A stretch of DNA of 64,000 bases from Mytilus galloprovincialis (taxonomy: Eukaryota > Mollusca > Bivalvia > Mytilida > Mytilidae): assembly GCF_965363235.1 (NCBI RefSeq), contig NC_134844.1, positions 49,968,872 to 50,032,871 on the forward strand, written 5' to 3'. Below the pieces are notes generated by a model. It saw nothing but the letters and a program-made list of their open reading frames with translations, was not told the DNA's origin and ran no database searches. Below, piece after piece: positions 45,901 to 53,605 of the stretch; within the stretch, counting starts at the first letter, position 1, and each line of letters starts with the position of its first letter. Position numbers and translations under genes: made by a program.

Positions 45901-48174
45901 CTTAAGGTCTTGAGTTCGAATCCCATTATATACACTGGATTTTTTCTACGTGAATTACGATAGATAGTCTTCTCCGTATAATTAATTAAGTTTTATAGTG
46001 GATTTGACATTCCCGCCAAAATGTTACAGAACAAAGGAAAGCATGCATAACAAAGAAACTCAAACTGGGGTGATCTGGTAGGGGTGATCCGGCTCAGATC
46101 ATCCCTGTTAGAACAAAGGAGCTGGGACGAAACGGTATTACAGTTCGTAGCGTTTGGTGTGAACACGGCCTAACATAGTATTAAATATCATTATTATCAT
46201 TTTATGGCATTTCTTTGTATTCATTTAAAAAATCAAATACCAAAAATAAGTGACATTGATTTGAAAAATTTCATAGCCTTTTGTATTTATGTTGAACATT
46301 ATTTCGCATTATACATACGTGCATGCCAGGGTGAATGAAATATGTAAAACTTGTATATTGTGTTTGACTTGTATGAACAGACGATGTTTTAAAACATAGT
46401 AGTTTAACCATTTCGAAACACTCAATATCGCTTAAGTTGTTAGATGGGTTCGTGCTACTTAGTCTTCATTTTTGTATTGTGTTTACAGACTGTGTTTGAG
46501 GGGACGAGATACTATTTGTTTTTCTCCGACATTGTCCCCTATGAATAAAATGCCTCTTATAATAATAAAATACAACAACAACAACAACAACAAAAACAAA
46601 AACAGTAACTAAAATAATGTTTTTAATTGAATGGGTCTTACCTTTTAACAATCCAACAGCATAACTATCTTCTAAAGTCCTTAAAAAAAATATATGACAA
46701 GTATAAGGTAAATGTTATTATAGTAAGATGTCATTGCCTCAAGAAATTTAAAGTGATACTGAAAGATAAAAACAAGTTTCATATGAATCCATCAATGACA
46801 TAATGTGTGTATGGGAAAATAAAATTGTTTCTTGTAATTATAAACAAGCGGAATTTACTGAAGTCAACCTCGAATCCTGTCCAATTGACATTAGGGAGCT
46901 ACCATTTGATTTTTATGGGGGGGGGGCTAGGATGAAATTTGAAAAAAATAGGCAGGACAGGAGTTTTGAGTAAAAAAAAAGGCAGGATGAGACACTTGCA
47001 AAAAAAAAAAGTCAGGACGACAATTTAGGTAAAAAAAAGTCAGGATAAACTAAAAAAAAAAAAGGCAGGACCGAACAGAGTGAAAAATAAAAAGGCAGGA
47101 CAGAGATTACAGCTAAAAAAAAATGCAGGACAAAATTTTTCATCCTAGCCCCCCCATAAAAATCAAATGGTAGCTCCCTAGTCCCTTTACATAGAGTATT
47201 ATTCTAAGTATATCTAATGGATAATTTAGACACGAGGACGTGTTCAATGATGACAAAGTACTGTTTCTATGAAACACACAAAATATATTGATTTATTCTT
47301 ACATATGCAGATTGGTTTACAGCCGAATGCAGAATTATAAGGAAGAACGAATGAAATCGACACTACATACGTTTTACTGTCAAAATCACTAATTGGTTGA
47401 CCAATACGATAAGATATTAAATAGTGGTAAAAAGTTAAAAAAAAAAAATAACGAACTCCGAAGAAAATTCTATACGGAAAGTCAATAAGCAAATCGCAAA
47501 ATCAAAAGCTCAAACACATCAAAGGAATGGATAACAACTGTCATATTCCTAACTTGGTATATGGATTGTCTTATGTGAAAAATGGTGTATAAAACCTGGT
47601 ATTGATCTTACTTGTATGACAGTCGTATAAAACTCCATTATATTGACAACGATGTGTGAACAAAACAAACAGACATAATACGTGAAAATGCCCCCCTCCT
47701 TTTTCCCCCAGTAAAAAAAGGGTACACCAGTCAACATTGTGTTATAAAAAAAACATTGTGTTATAAACTACTGTCACCTTTTTTATGAATATTTATCTCA
47801 AACAGTATACTAAAATACTACAGGAAACAAAATCTACCATTCTTTGACAGCCGTTTTATTATTGATAGTAGTTGTCAGAGTTTTTACTGCTGTTGCCTTT
47901 ATTCATGCATGTGCACTTTTTATTTCTTCCTGAGGATGTTGATTTGCAAGTCATTACCGGTTTAACTAATCCATGTTTTTTATTATAAAAAAAATATTTC
48001 CCTTTAATGGTGTTGGCTTCATATCAATGCTTATAGGTACAATTTAAGAAAAAATATTATATAGAGATTGAGCTTACACGTTTCGAAAACGTTCGGCTTC
48101 TTTCTTTTGAGCTTTGTCATTTTTAACCACTTTTCCACGTCCCACTAGAAGTTGCGTCTGTTCCATCATCTCAT
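21842..48174 (-). CDS. CARD-CARD-DEDlike-NB-ARC-TPRlike-TM protein, 8-exon gene (Apaf-1/NOD-type STAND sensor)
   Basis: Proposed coding exons, in order of translation: 48174-48078, 46679-46642, 41816-41502, 33369-33061, 30689-30444, 26850-26743, 25492-23124, 21931-21842. All inner borders have AG acceptors and GT donors. Intron phases run 2,1,1,1,1,1,0 and the coding sum from ATG 48169 is 3567 nt, exactly 1189 codons with the stop. Residues: 1-43 charged N-terminus; about 45-130 CARD; about 155-240 CARD; about 255-320 DED-like death fold; about 350-670 NB-ARC with Walker A GPNGSGKS (370-377), Walker B LIILDD (455-460), a GTSNKR sensor (about 485) and CLPLAL (535-540); then a winged helix, a helical TPR-like region, and a TM helix at about 1167-1186. 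The family (Apaf-1, NOD, NLR) senses a signal, oligomerises on ATP and recruits caspases or adaptors through CARDs. The membrane tail suggests an organelle or plasma-membrane site. The ligand is unknown and further 5' exons are possible. The exon join is inferred from phase and domain order, not from transcripts. Confidence 0.72.
22660..22935 (+). repeat. Dispersed repeat family A, partial copy in intron 7
   Basis: CAGCTATAAAAGGCCTCGAA, CAATTCAAACGGGAAAACTA and CAAACGACATCCACTG match the middle and end of family A. Confidence 0.5.
23124..25492 (-). CDS. Exon 7: NB-ARC ATPase, winged helix and TPR-like helical region
   Basis: A 2369-nt exon. The open frame runs from the acceptor at 25493 past the first in-frame ATG (25391) to a stop at 22992. 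A strong AAG|GTGAGT donor after 23124 and the phase-0 match to exon 8 indicate splicing before that stop. Order: rest of the P-loop (PNGSGKSQ), Walker B LIILDD, IYVIGTSNKR, a hydrophobic CLPLALSF motif, a winged-helix region ending SISIHSMTCLAI (the MHD position, where HSM replaces MHD), then about 490 residues of amphipathic helices. The segment from about LYTYGALKMAPKFTLYHK to the end looks like two to four degenerate TPRs. No LRR or WD40 repeats are seen, unlike NLRs or Apaf-1. Confidence 0.87.
26743..26850 (-). CDS. Exon 6: lead-in to the NB-ARC P-loop
   Basis: A 108-nt exon with a TATTTTAG acceptor and a GTAATT donor. It ends IEKNRIVLVEG, the beta-strand that leads into a Walker A loop. 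The last base G joins GT of exon 7 to give the first glycine of GPNGSGKS. FKETIQFREMVEKI resembles the helix that precedes NB-ARC P-loops ('F.GR..el..l'). The split P-loop makes the junction between exons 6 and 7 very secure. Confidence 0.82.
27590..27770 (+). repeat. Dispersed repeat family B, copy 1
   Basis: GGAAAGTCCATAATCACATG, AACGAATGGACAAGAACTGT and CATTCCTGACTTGG-type words (here CATATTCCTGACTTGGTAC) match the copy at 47450-47640 in order. It lies in intron 5. Confidence 0.5.
28961..29928. mobile_element. Nonautonomous element with ATCTATGGC-repeat termini (about 0.97 kb)
   Basis: The left end and the reverse complement of the right end share about 65 bp built from repeats of AAATCTATGGCAGATTCC and related words. 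Roughly a dozen copies of ATCTATGGC/GCCATAGAT occur in 28961-29095 and 29750-29920, in opposite orientations at the two sides. Both ends can be read as flanked by TA, but the flanks are themselves ATATAT-like, so the exact border and duplication are uncertain. It lies in intron 5 of the CARD/NB-ARC gene. No transposase was found inside. Confidence 0.65.
30444..30689 (-). CDS. Exon 5: third death-fold exon, DED-like
   Basis: A 246-nt phase 1-1 exon with a TTCGTAG acceptor and a GTATGT donor. The 82 residues read as four or five helices: SVQKVIIDVKSTVSKSDY, then CDLIKIMEDNNIGPDDEY, HVKQFIQTSSYTAIQRFV and an acidic tail. The 'dLi..Le..ni.p.d......l..i' pattern resembles the C-terminal half of a death effector domain. 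It is short for a full DED (about 80) and lacks a clear RxDL motif, so it could be a divergent CARD or an unrelated helical linker. The 3' end of a Penelope-like tail repeat lies about 20 bp upstream of its acceptor. Confidence 0.62.
30705..31205 (-). mobile_element. Penelope-like 3' tail, solo copy inside intron 4
   Basis: The same tail sequence as at 7.56-8.11 kb and 20.0-20.5 kb, in the gene's own orientation. Its 3' end (read minus: TTTTCAATTTTATT) stops about 20 nt before the acceptor of exon 5 and so lies in the polypyrimidine/branch region. Confidence 0.65.
31210..33060. other. Intron 4 sequence without recognised elements
   Basis: Only short chance frames on both strands near 31.5-31.85 and 32.5-32.7 kb; none shows a family signature or splice support. 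Confidence 0.4.
33061..33369 (-). CDS. Exon 4: second CARD domain
   Basis: A 309-nt phase 1-1 exon with a TTGCAG acceptor and a GTAATT donor. The 103 residues match the CARD pattern well: LVEFDVLSPEHMEELKACR (helices 2-3), then NRKLLRTLMFKFKDGYQNF and FLDSLKDDCVHEDLAEKI, the classic 'LL..L......F...L....H..LA' layout. It is the clearer of the two CARDs. The two CARD exons differ strongly in sequence, so they are not a recent duplication. Confidence 0.8.
35082..35540 (+). pseudogene. Relic frame of unknown element protein, left arm
   Basis: The partner of the relic in the right arm. After MDFKITNISDQREN and EEILKWREVG, a second stretch (35301-35537) reads MGFERLNKQLTTVWAKRE and IVSYGIKKSRRTG. 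The right arm keeps the same segment in reverse near 37690-37790. No known domain is recognised; a DNA-binding protein of the element is one possibility. Confidence 0.4.
35985..37440 (-). mobile_element. Penelope-like retroelement copy B, nested in a 7-kb inverted-repeat element
   Basis: The longest RT frame (37402-36305, 365 residues) covers motif A (FDFSTLYTTLPH), IGIPMGTNCAPL, FRYLDDILALNN (catalytic DD present), the thumb and a C-terminal region to LIRSLHRN. It is close to copy A over its whole shared length. Its 3' tail is cut near 35985, and the 5' end near 37440 passes into sequence of the host element. It is therefore truncated at both ends. It lies between the two inverted arms of the element at 34221-41258, inside an intron of the CARD/NB-ARC gene. 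Confidence 0.75.
37811..38041 (-). pseudogene. Relic frame of unknown element protein, right arm
   Basis: Minus-strand sequence MDCKITNMSDQREN, then EETLKWREVGEDSPWI and DIKDVDTKI. The left arm at about 35082-35280 (+) carries the matching MDFKITNISDQREN and EEILKWREVG. I do not recognise the family. Its presence in both inverted arms shows that the arms are an inverted duplication including coding DNA. Both copies are interrupted. Confidence 0.4.
38170..40765. repeat. Dimeric satellite, about 395-bp period, in the right arm of the 7-kb element
   Basis: Two related half-units alternate. One contains GCGTTGCGGAACAT (near 38605, 39011, 39408, 39777, 40168, 40544); the other contains CATTGCGGCACATATTG (near 38421, 38821, 39223, 39593, 39987, 40378). 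Both halves end in TCCATTCCATTATTCAAAAT-like sequence. About six and a half dimers are present. The left arm has only one partial unit (about 34735-34880). Confidence 0.85.
41502..41816 (-). CDS. Exon 3: first CARD domain
   Basis: A 315-nt phase 1-1 exon with a TTTTAG acceptor and a GTAGGT donor. It encodes about 105 residues with the helical spacing of a caspase recruitment domain: an initial helix around KDGIYNILNDI, then IVDHLISSCVLTIDDGEDIM, a central ILYDILFER helix and IQSILEKNGF at the end. CARDs pair with other CARDs in adaptors or caspases. It lies upstream of the second CARD exon, across an 8.1-kb intron filled by a transposon. Confidence 0.72.
41990..44100. other. Old repeat-like DNA in intron 2 without genes
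   Basis: Words such as GTCAAACCTTCAT, TTTGGACAGAAGCTT and TGACCAAAAGACAGTAT recur (42110-42190, 42300, 42910-42960, 43250-43300), showing degenerate internal repetition around the MITE at 42337. The 43.3-44.1 kb part is richer in GC (TCGGTCGAATCGGGAC-like) and different in style; nothing recognisable. Confidence 0.4.
42337..42918. mobile_element. MITE-like element with AGTAGGTyCrGT ends
   Basis: The left AGTAGGTCCGGTAAGGGCC and the reverse complement of the right AGTAGGTTCAGTTAGACCCC form imperfect inverted ends. The flanks on both sides belong to one older repeat (ACCTTCATT... and TTGGACAGAAGCTTG), matching an intact piece near 43250-43300, which shows an insertion into it. No frame inside. 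Confidence 0.45.
44600..44810 (+). repeat. SINE-like repeat with (CAAT)n tail
   Basis: GCATGAAAAAATTGCCTCTC, CCAGACGTTTATCAACCGAC and a tail AATAAATCAATCAATCA form a unit that I recall as widespread in molluscs. No protein frame. The family name is uncertain. Confidence 0.45.
45351..45458. repeat. Hairpin element 2 (108 bp)
   Basis: The arm AATAGTTATCCCAC, then GTGTGTCAGTGT and AGATCA, is matched in reverse at 45410-45458. The loop contains GGCCGGAGGCC. About 45 bp per arm with a few mismatches. It lies in intron 2 of the CARD/NB-ARC gene. Confidence 0.75.
45600..45815 (+). repeat. Region with repeated ACTCGCCCCACTT words
   Basis: CAACTCGCCCCACTT occurs near 45620 and 45790, with further ATCGCC and CTCGCC variants between. 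Short diverged tandem-like repeat of unknown nature. Confidence 0.4.
45862..45944 (+). tRNA. tRNA-like sequence, probably a pseudogene or SINE head
   Basis: TGGTGTAGTGG fits a pol III A box and GAGTTCGAATCC a near-consensus B box, about 45 bp apart. The sequence ends CACTGGATTTTTT, with a pol III terminator. CCAGT at the start can pair with ACTGG at the end, but the T stem has mismatches and I cannot place a clear anticodon. It is therefore probably not a working tRNA. Confidence 0.35.
46572..46592. repeat. (ACA)n microsatellite
   Basis: About seven AAC units just downstream (minus sense) of micro-exon 2. Confidence 0.7.
46642..46679 (-). CDS. Exon 2 (38-nt micro-exon) of the CARD/NB-ARC gene
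   Basis: The 38-nt exon lies between a T-rich TTAAG acceptor and a GTAAGA donor. It takes the two overhanging bases from exon 1, reads VTLEDSYAVGLLK and leaves one base for exon 3. The fit to both phases (2 in, 1 out) is the main support; a stretch this short could match by chance. Confidence 0.5.
46894..47178. mobile_element. 285-bp MITE with TA duplication and G-rich terminal repeat
   Basis: GGGAGCTACCATTTGATTTT opens the element and its reverse complement closes it; TA flanks both ends (46892-46893, 47179-47180). The inverted match runs on through a run of G and CTAGGATGAAA. The interior is a ladder of about six A-tract plus GGCAGGAC units. It lies in intron 1 of the CARD/NB-ARC gene. Confidence 0.72.
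47450..47640 (+). repeat. Dispersed repeat family B, copy 2
   Basis: CGAACTCCGAAGAAAATTCT, GGAAAGTCAATAAGCAAATC and CTGTCATATTCCTAACTTGG parallel the copy at 27590-27770. It lies in intron 1. Confidence 0.5.
48078..48174 (-). CDS. Exon 1 of the CARD/NB-ARC gene: charged N-terminus with candidate start
   Basis: Read on the minus strand, a long T-tract and CAG precede the exon, and it ends at a GTAAGC donor. Two adjacent ATG codons lie near its 5' end (48169 and 48166); the second has A at -3 and G at +4, a good animal start context. The peptide begins MMEQTQLLVGRGKVV and is lysine-rich. I do not recognise a domain. Because an acceptor precedes the ATGs, at least one more upstream exon exists, either 5' UTR or coding. 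Confidence 0.5.
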
Positions 48175-48283
48175 CTGAAAAAAATAATAACTATATATAT
48201 ATATATATAAATATACTAAACAACTAAATGAATTTGAAAATACATTGAAGGTATAAAAAGTCATGAGAATTCCAAATGCAATA

Positions 48284-48425
48284 AGGTTCTATCCGGGCAC
48301 TCTTGTTCTAAACCTTGGTTCCATCTGGGTTTTTTTTTGTTCTGAACCTTGGTTCTATCCGGCTCTTCGGTTCGAAGCCATGGTAACTGGTTCAACATCC
48401 CGGTTGTTTGGTTATAACAACCATA
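48284..48425 (+). repeat. Degenerate tandem of ACCTTGGTTCyATCyGG words
   Basis: Three diverged copies of AACCTTGGTTC plus ATCCGG/ATCTGG-like text over 140 bp, upstream of exon 1 on the minus strand. Confidence 0.45.
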
Positions 48426-49205
48426 CTTCTTGATTCCATCTTTAAAGTTAGTTCTATTCTAGATCATTCTAATTTTCCCGTTGATCTTGGAGAAAATAAC
48501 CGCAAGAATCCGAATAAAGAGATGAAGTAGGTCAAAGACGCTAAGAGCATTTTATATCATTAAACATTTCAGCATCGACGGTAAAGGAAGCTGTAAGGTA
48601 TTTATCTTCTCATTTTAATTATTTTGATTAGGAAACTAGATAAAAACAAAGCATCGTATAGATTTTAAAAATAAACCGAAATATACAGTATATCAAACAT
48701 CCTTTTATTTTAATTCAGTCTTTCTGTTTTCATTTATTTTCTTTTACTCATCCCTTGTTTCCGTAATATTTCTAGAAGTTTTAAAACCACCCACTTAGGT
48801 CATGTCGTTCAATTTGCCAACGATATGTGCATCTAGCCATTTGACCAGTTGACGACGTGCATACATGTATATATTTGATTGCACATTTATTTTCAAGTTT
48901 GACTGAATTTTATTTAATTGACTTTGTAGATCTTTGTAATAATGTCAGATTTGATAGATATACATATGATGTATATACATGCAAACAATAATTTTGTTCA
49001 AAACAGAATGTTAAAAGACATATAAAAAGAAAGTGATGATCAATGTTAGTTTGTAAGCTTTAATAAGTTGAAAAAATAAGCTATAAAATATTACAAAATT
49101 GATATGTATTGTCAAATTTGATACTCCTTGTGAAGGGCATGCATAAAATCATTCGGTCCAAAACAAATAAATCAAAATTAAGATTAAATAATTTTATGAT
49201 AAAAT

Positions 49206-49206
<1 letters not shown>

Positions 49207-49241
<35 letters not shown>
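49207..49241. repeat. (TG)n microsatellite
   Basis: About 17 uninterrupted TG units. Confidence 0.9.
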
Positions 49242-49243
<2 letters not shown>

Positions 49244-49432
49244 TTCATGACAATGCTAGTGGGATGAGTATCACCAGCACAATAGTAAGAACGTCTGTGT
49301 TGGCGCCAGGGTGGAGGAGCATAAAGTGTAACCCTAGTCCGTCCGTCCGTTCCGAACATCCTAAAAAAATGAGTGCCGTTCTCCTAATTTTAGTTTGCCT
49401 CAACCAAATACTACAATACTTATACACAATAT

Positions 49433-49715
49433 AAAAATGAAGATGTGACATGAGTGCCAATGAGAACTTTCCATGGACAAGAGACCAACTGACACAGAAG
49501 TTAACAACTAAAGGTCACAGTAGGCCTTCAACAATGAGCAAAGTCTATACAGCATTGTCAGCTATAATTAACGAAAAACAAATATTTAACACATAAATAA
49601 ACGACAACCACTAAATTACAGGCTCCTGGCTTGCCACAGACACATACATACCGAATATGGCGGGTTTGAACATATTAGCGGGATCCTCACCATCCTCCTG
49701 ACCTGGGATAATGCT
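49433..49715 (+). repeat. Dispersed SINE-like repeat family A, long copy
   Basis: It starts GAAGATGTGACATGAGTGCC and runs through GTAGGCCTTCAACAATGAGC, AAACGACAACCACTAAATTA and GGCTCCTGGCTTGCCACAGA. The reverse of this series appears at 51065-51383, and pieces occur at 960-1115, 10565-10662, 16197-16345, 20650-20755, 22660-22935, 28075-28155 and 52882-52925. Confidence 0.6.
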
Positions 49716-50090
49716 TATAACCACACAACACAAAATCAAATGTCAGTTATCATGTCCCTTTAAAAGCATAGAATATGCTGAATTTTTCGTTTCCGTTCTC
49801 TTAAATAAGTTTGACTCAATCAAATATTATAAACCTTATACGCAATGCTTATTACTCCATAACACAGACCTATCAAATTTGATATTGGGTGGCGTCACTT
49901 TTCATGAGTTATTTATAATTAGACGTAAGAATGTGTGGTACGAGTACCAATGATACAAATGTCAACACGGAGCCTTGAGATAGGAAACATGCTAAAGCTT
50001 ATGGACGTCAAGTTGGTTACGTATTCCTTATTCCTTATTCGTTACTTGTTACTTATTCCTTATTCGTTACTTATTCCTTATTCCTTTCCT

Positions 50091-51060
50091 AAGAACACAT
50101 TGTTACCACCAGAGACATGAACACAATTGAAAATCCTTTTCTAAAAGATGCAACGTATAAGAAACGTATTAAAAGCGAATAAAGAACAAATAAGTAACAG
50201 GGTATTAACCTAGCGCTGGAACGGGTACATACGCGCTAATGGGTTATTTCATCTCTAAGAACACATTGTTACCACCAGAGACATGAACACAATTGAAAAT
50301 CGATTTATTTCAATGTGCAACGTATACCTCGCGTATTAAAAGCGAATAAGGAACGAATAAGTAACAGGGTATTATCCGAGCGCTGGAACGGGAACATACG
50401 CGCTAATAGGGTTATTTCATCTCTAAGAACACATTGTTACCATGAGAGACATGAACACAATTGAAAAACATTTTCTAAAAGGTGTAACGTATAACAAACG
50501 TATTATAAGCGAATAAGTAACGAATAAGTAACAGGGTATTAACCGAGCGCTGGAACGGGTACATACGCGCTTATAGGGTTATTTCATCTCTAAGAACACA
50601 TTGTTACCACCAGAGACATGAGCACAATTGAAAATCGATTTATTTCAATGTGCAACGTATACCTCGCGTATCAAAAGCGAATAAGGAACGAATAAGTAAC
50701 AGTGTATCATCCGAGCGCTGGAACGGGTACATACGCACTAATAGGGTTGTTTCATCTCTAAGAACACATTGTTACCACCAGAGACATGAACACAATTGAA
50801 AATCCTTTTCTAAAAGGTGCAACGTATAACAAACGTATTATAAGCGAATAAGTAACGAATAAGTAACAGGGTATTTACCAAGCGCTGGAACGGGTACATT
50901 CGCGCTAATAGGGTTATATCACCTCTGAGAATCCAACTCTACCACCAGAGACAAGAAAACAATTGAAAATCATTTTTTAAAAGGTGCAACGTATAATACA
51001 CGTATTAAGTGACTAATGGAACGAATTAAAAAAGGTATTAGTCTAGCTCCGAAACGATGA
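50091..51060 (+). repeat. Tandem array, 167-168 bp period, six units, alternating types
   Basis: AAGAACACATTGTTACCA starts units at 50091, 50257, 50425, 50592 and 50760; a diverged sixth starts near 50928. Units 1, 3 and 5 carry TTTTCTAAAAGrTG; units 2 and 4 carry CGATTTATTTCAATGTG and CCTCGCGTAT. This makes an AB higher-order repeat of about 335 bp. Confidence 0.85.
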
Positions 51061-51064
51061 ACTC

Positions 51065-51383
51065 TTGCTAACATGTTTAACCCCGCCACATTCTGTAAGT
51101 ATGTGCCTGTCTCAAGTCAAGAGCCTTAAATTTAGTGGTTGTCGTTTGTTTTTGAGTTACATATTTGTTTTTCGTTTATTATTTTTTTGTATATGAAATA
51201 AGGCCGTTAGTTTTGTTGTTTGAATTGTTTTACATTGTCATGTCTGGGCCTTTTATAGCTGACTATGCGGTATGGGCTTTGCTCATTGTTGAAGGCCGTA
51301 CCGTGACCTATAGTTGTTAATTTCTGTGTCATTTTTGGTCTATTGTGGGGAGTTGTCCCTTTGGCAATCATACCACATCTTCT
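51065..51383 (-). repeat. Dispersed repeat family A, nearly full copy in reverse
   Basis: It runs from TTAACCCCGCCACATTCTG to TTGGCAATCATACCACATCT; its reverse complement matches the copy at 49433-49715 in order. It lies inside the inverted-repeat element at 49985-51885. Confidence 0.6.
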
Positions 51384-51629
51384 GTTTATACAAGCGCTAA
51401 AACGATGATTTCACCCCTTCGAACCAAGAACCATCTTCAAGCATACGAATGTAAAGCAGTTAAAAGGTAGCACGTATAAAAATCAAATAAGGAACAAATA
51501 AGTATCGAACATAAAGTAACAGGATTGGTTGAGCACAATCACATATAAATAGGTCATAAAAAGATCATTTTACCTCAACAAATTTAGAACTATCACCAGA
51601 GATAAGAATATAAACAATTAAAAATGGGG

Positions 51630-51870
51630 AAGGATATTAAAAAACCGAATAAGTAACGAATAAGGAATAAGAAATAAGTAACGAATAGGTAACGAATAAG
51701 GAATAAGGCATAAGTAACGAATAAGGAACAAGGAATAAGTAACGAATAGGTAACGAATAAGGAATGAGGAATAAGTAACAAATACGTAACGAATAAGGAA
51801 TAAGGAATGGTAACGAATAAGTAACGAATAAGGAATAAGGAATAAGTAACGAATAAGGAATAAGTAACCA
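51630..51870. repeat. Simple array of GTAACGAATAAGGAATAA words
   Basis: Dense repetition of AATAAGGAATAAGTAACG with variable order. Its reverse complement forms the shorter block at 50015-50090. Confidence 0.7.
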
Positions 51871-51889
51871 ACTTGACGTTCATTTGTTT

Positions 51890-52480
51890 CCGTTCTTTAA
51901 CTTTAGTTTGCCTCAACCAAATGTTTTGAAACTTATACACAATGCTTAAGGTCACAAAACGGTAAACATTACGTAAGTCCTGCATCTATATGTGGAAGTT
52001 TACTCATGTGTTTTCACAAGCAGGGGCTTCTGTGGCCCAGAGACATATTCTACATTTATTTCAGTAAACAACTTATTTATTACTTCCACTGCATTCTACT
52101 TTTAATAGAATTAACCTGCATATTTTTTTCAGGATCTCGGTTCAGTTTGGTAGCAGACAGTGGTATTTCAAGTTACATGTTACAAGCATAACAAAGTGTT
52201 TCACTAGATTGAGTTCTCTGTCAAAGTGTACTTTAAAGTTTCTTTGCACTGAGTTAAGTTTATTGATATGCGTATATCTTCTGTGTGAATTTTTACGATG
52301 TAAAAACAGACTATCCATATCTACATGTCCATGAAATGAAATCTAAGGTTTAAATGATTGAAACATTTTGCATTATCTATCACAACTGGCAGCACATGGT
52401 ACTACTGAAGCAGTAAATGTTCTCTCTAATTTTTCACGGAAATGAAAGGATTTAGTTTTCATTTGAACCAAACATTATTA
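51890..52480. other. Dispersed repeat piece and unique DNA
   Basis: TTTAGTTTGCCTCAACCAAA with ACTTATACACAAT words at 51899-51946 also occurs at 49388-49430 and, diverged, at 49800-49850. It is a dispersed repeat of unknown type. The remainder is featureless. Confidence 0.4.
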
Positions 52481-52484
52481 AAAA

Positions 52485-52720
52485 TTCAGAATGAAAATGT
52501 GGAATGTGTTAAAGAGACAGTAACATGACAAAAGAGCAGAAAGCAGTTGAAGGCCACCAATGGGTCTTCAACAAAGCGAGAAAATCCCTTGCCCGGAGGC
52601 GGGCTTCAGATGGCCCCTAAACAAAATGTGTACTAGTTCAAACTCCAAAACATAAAACTGGACTTACAATTAAAAACATACAAGACTAACAAAAACCAGA
52701 GACTTCTGACTTAACGTCAA
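52485..52720 (-). mobile_element. Penelope-like 3' tail, short solo copy
   Basis: The region from GAAAATGTGGAATGTG to the ACATACAAGACTAACAAA block matches the outer 240 bp of the tail described at 7.56-8.11 kb, more diverged. Confidence 0.5.
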
Positions 52721-52724
52721 GGTA

Positions 52725-53200
52725 ATCATACCAAGAGACACACTCAATATGCATAGGTCAAGAGTCAAAAAGTCATAGTCTGGTCAAAAGTTCCTTGTCA
52801 AAAAACACAAAGCAGATTTTGAGGAAAGGGTCATCGTGGTACACAAAACTAACAAATATATCTATATATCTAATATAGATGTAAGAAGATGTGGTATGAG
52901 TGCCAATCAGAAAATTCTCCATTTAATTCAAACAAAATATACAAGTTGTACATTGAGGGTAATGGTCAAGCTCTCATGAAGTTTCTCGTGCCACTAGACT
53001 CACCATCTTATGACAATAAATCAGTATGCCACATATTCAGAAGTAAGGTCAATTGAAGTTATATTTTGAGGTCAAGGTAATATACCAAGGAACACACTGT
53101 ATAATGATGACACACCCAACATGCATAGGTCAAGAGTCAAAAAGTCAAAGTCTGGTCAAGAGTTACACAGCAGTCCTGCACGAAAGTTCATCATGGTACA
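52725..53200 (+). repeat. Two diverged direct repeats (about 130 bp, 360 bp apart)
   Basis: GTCAAGGTAATCATACCAAG / GTCAAGGTAATATACCAAGG, followed in both by CATGCATAGGTCAAGAGTC or ATGCATAGGTCAAGAGTC, AAAAAGTCA and a CATGGTACA-like end. Confidence 0.55.
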
Positions 53201-53605
53201 TGTAACAATGTCTTATGTCATGATGCACTACACATGCCAAATACAGAAAATCTAGGTCAGAGACAGAAACTCAAGACATATAACTAAACTCAATGGAACG
53301 GTACTTGCATTGCAGGTCACTACAATTGTCTTCAACATAGAACATAAACTCTCGCAACACTGCAAAGTGAAAACCGTCTTTCACAAAAGTTTGAGTAGAA
53401 TTCTTTGCAACGGTTATCTTACTACTGTTAAATTAAAACGGTAAGATTAGACATATTAAAACACTTAACACTAGGGTTTACGATTAATTTCTAACCTAAC
53501 CATGTGATAGTATTATGGTAAACTGATGGAAACACATGATAGTTTCCAATCATAGTATTTTTAAGAACTTTTTTTTAAAATAACATTTTATATTGAGAGT
53601 ACGAA

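Larger units (their letters stand above)
49985..51885. mobile_element. Inverted-repeat element with internal satellite
   Basis: ACGTCAAGTTGGTTAC followed by TATTCCTTATTCGTTACTT words at 50009-50090 is mirrored by GGAATAAGTAACGAATAAGG words and GTAACCAACTTGACGT at 51630-51880. Between them lie the 167-bp tandem array and a reverse-oriented SINE-like repeat (51065-51383). No transposase. Confidence 0.55.

Noticed and set aside
51593-51985. Minus-strand frame rich in SLFVTYSLFLIRYLF
   Set aside because: Translation of the GTTACTTATTCC-type simple repeat.
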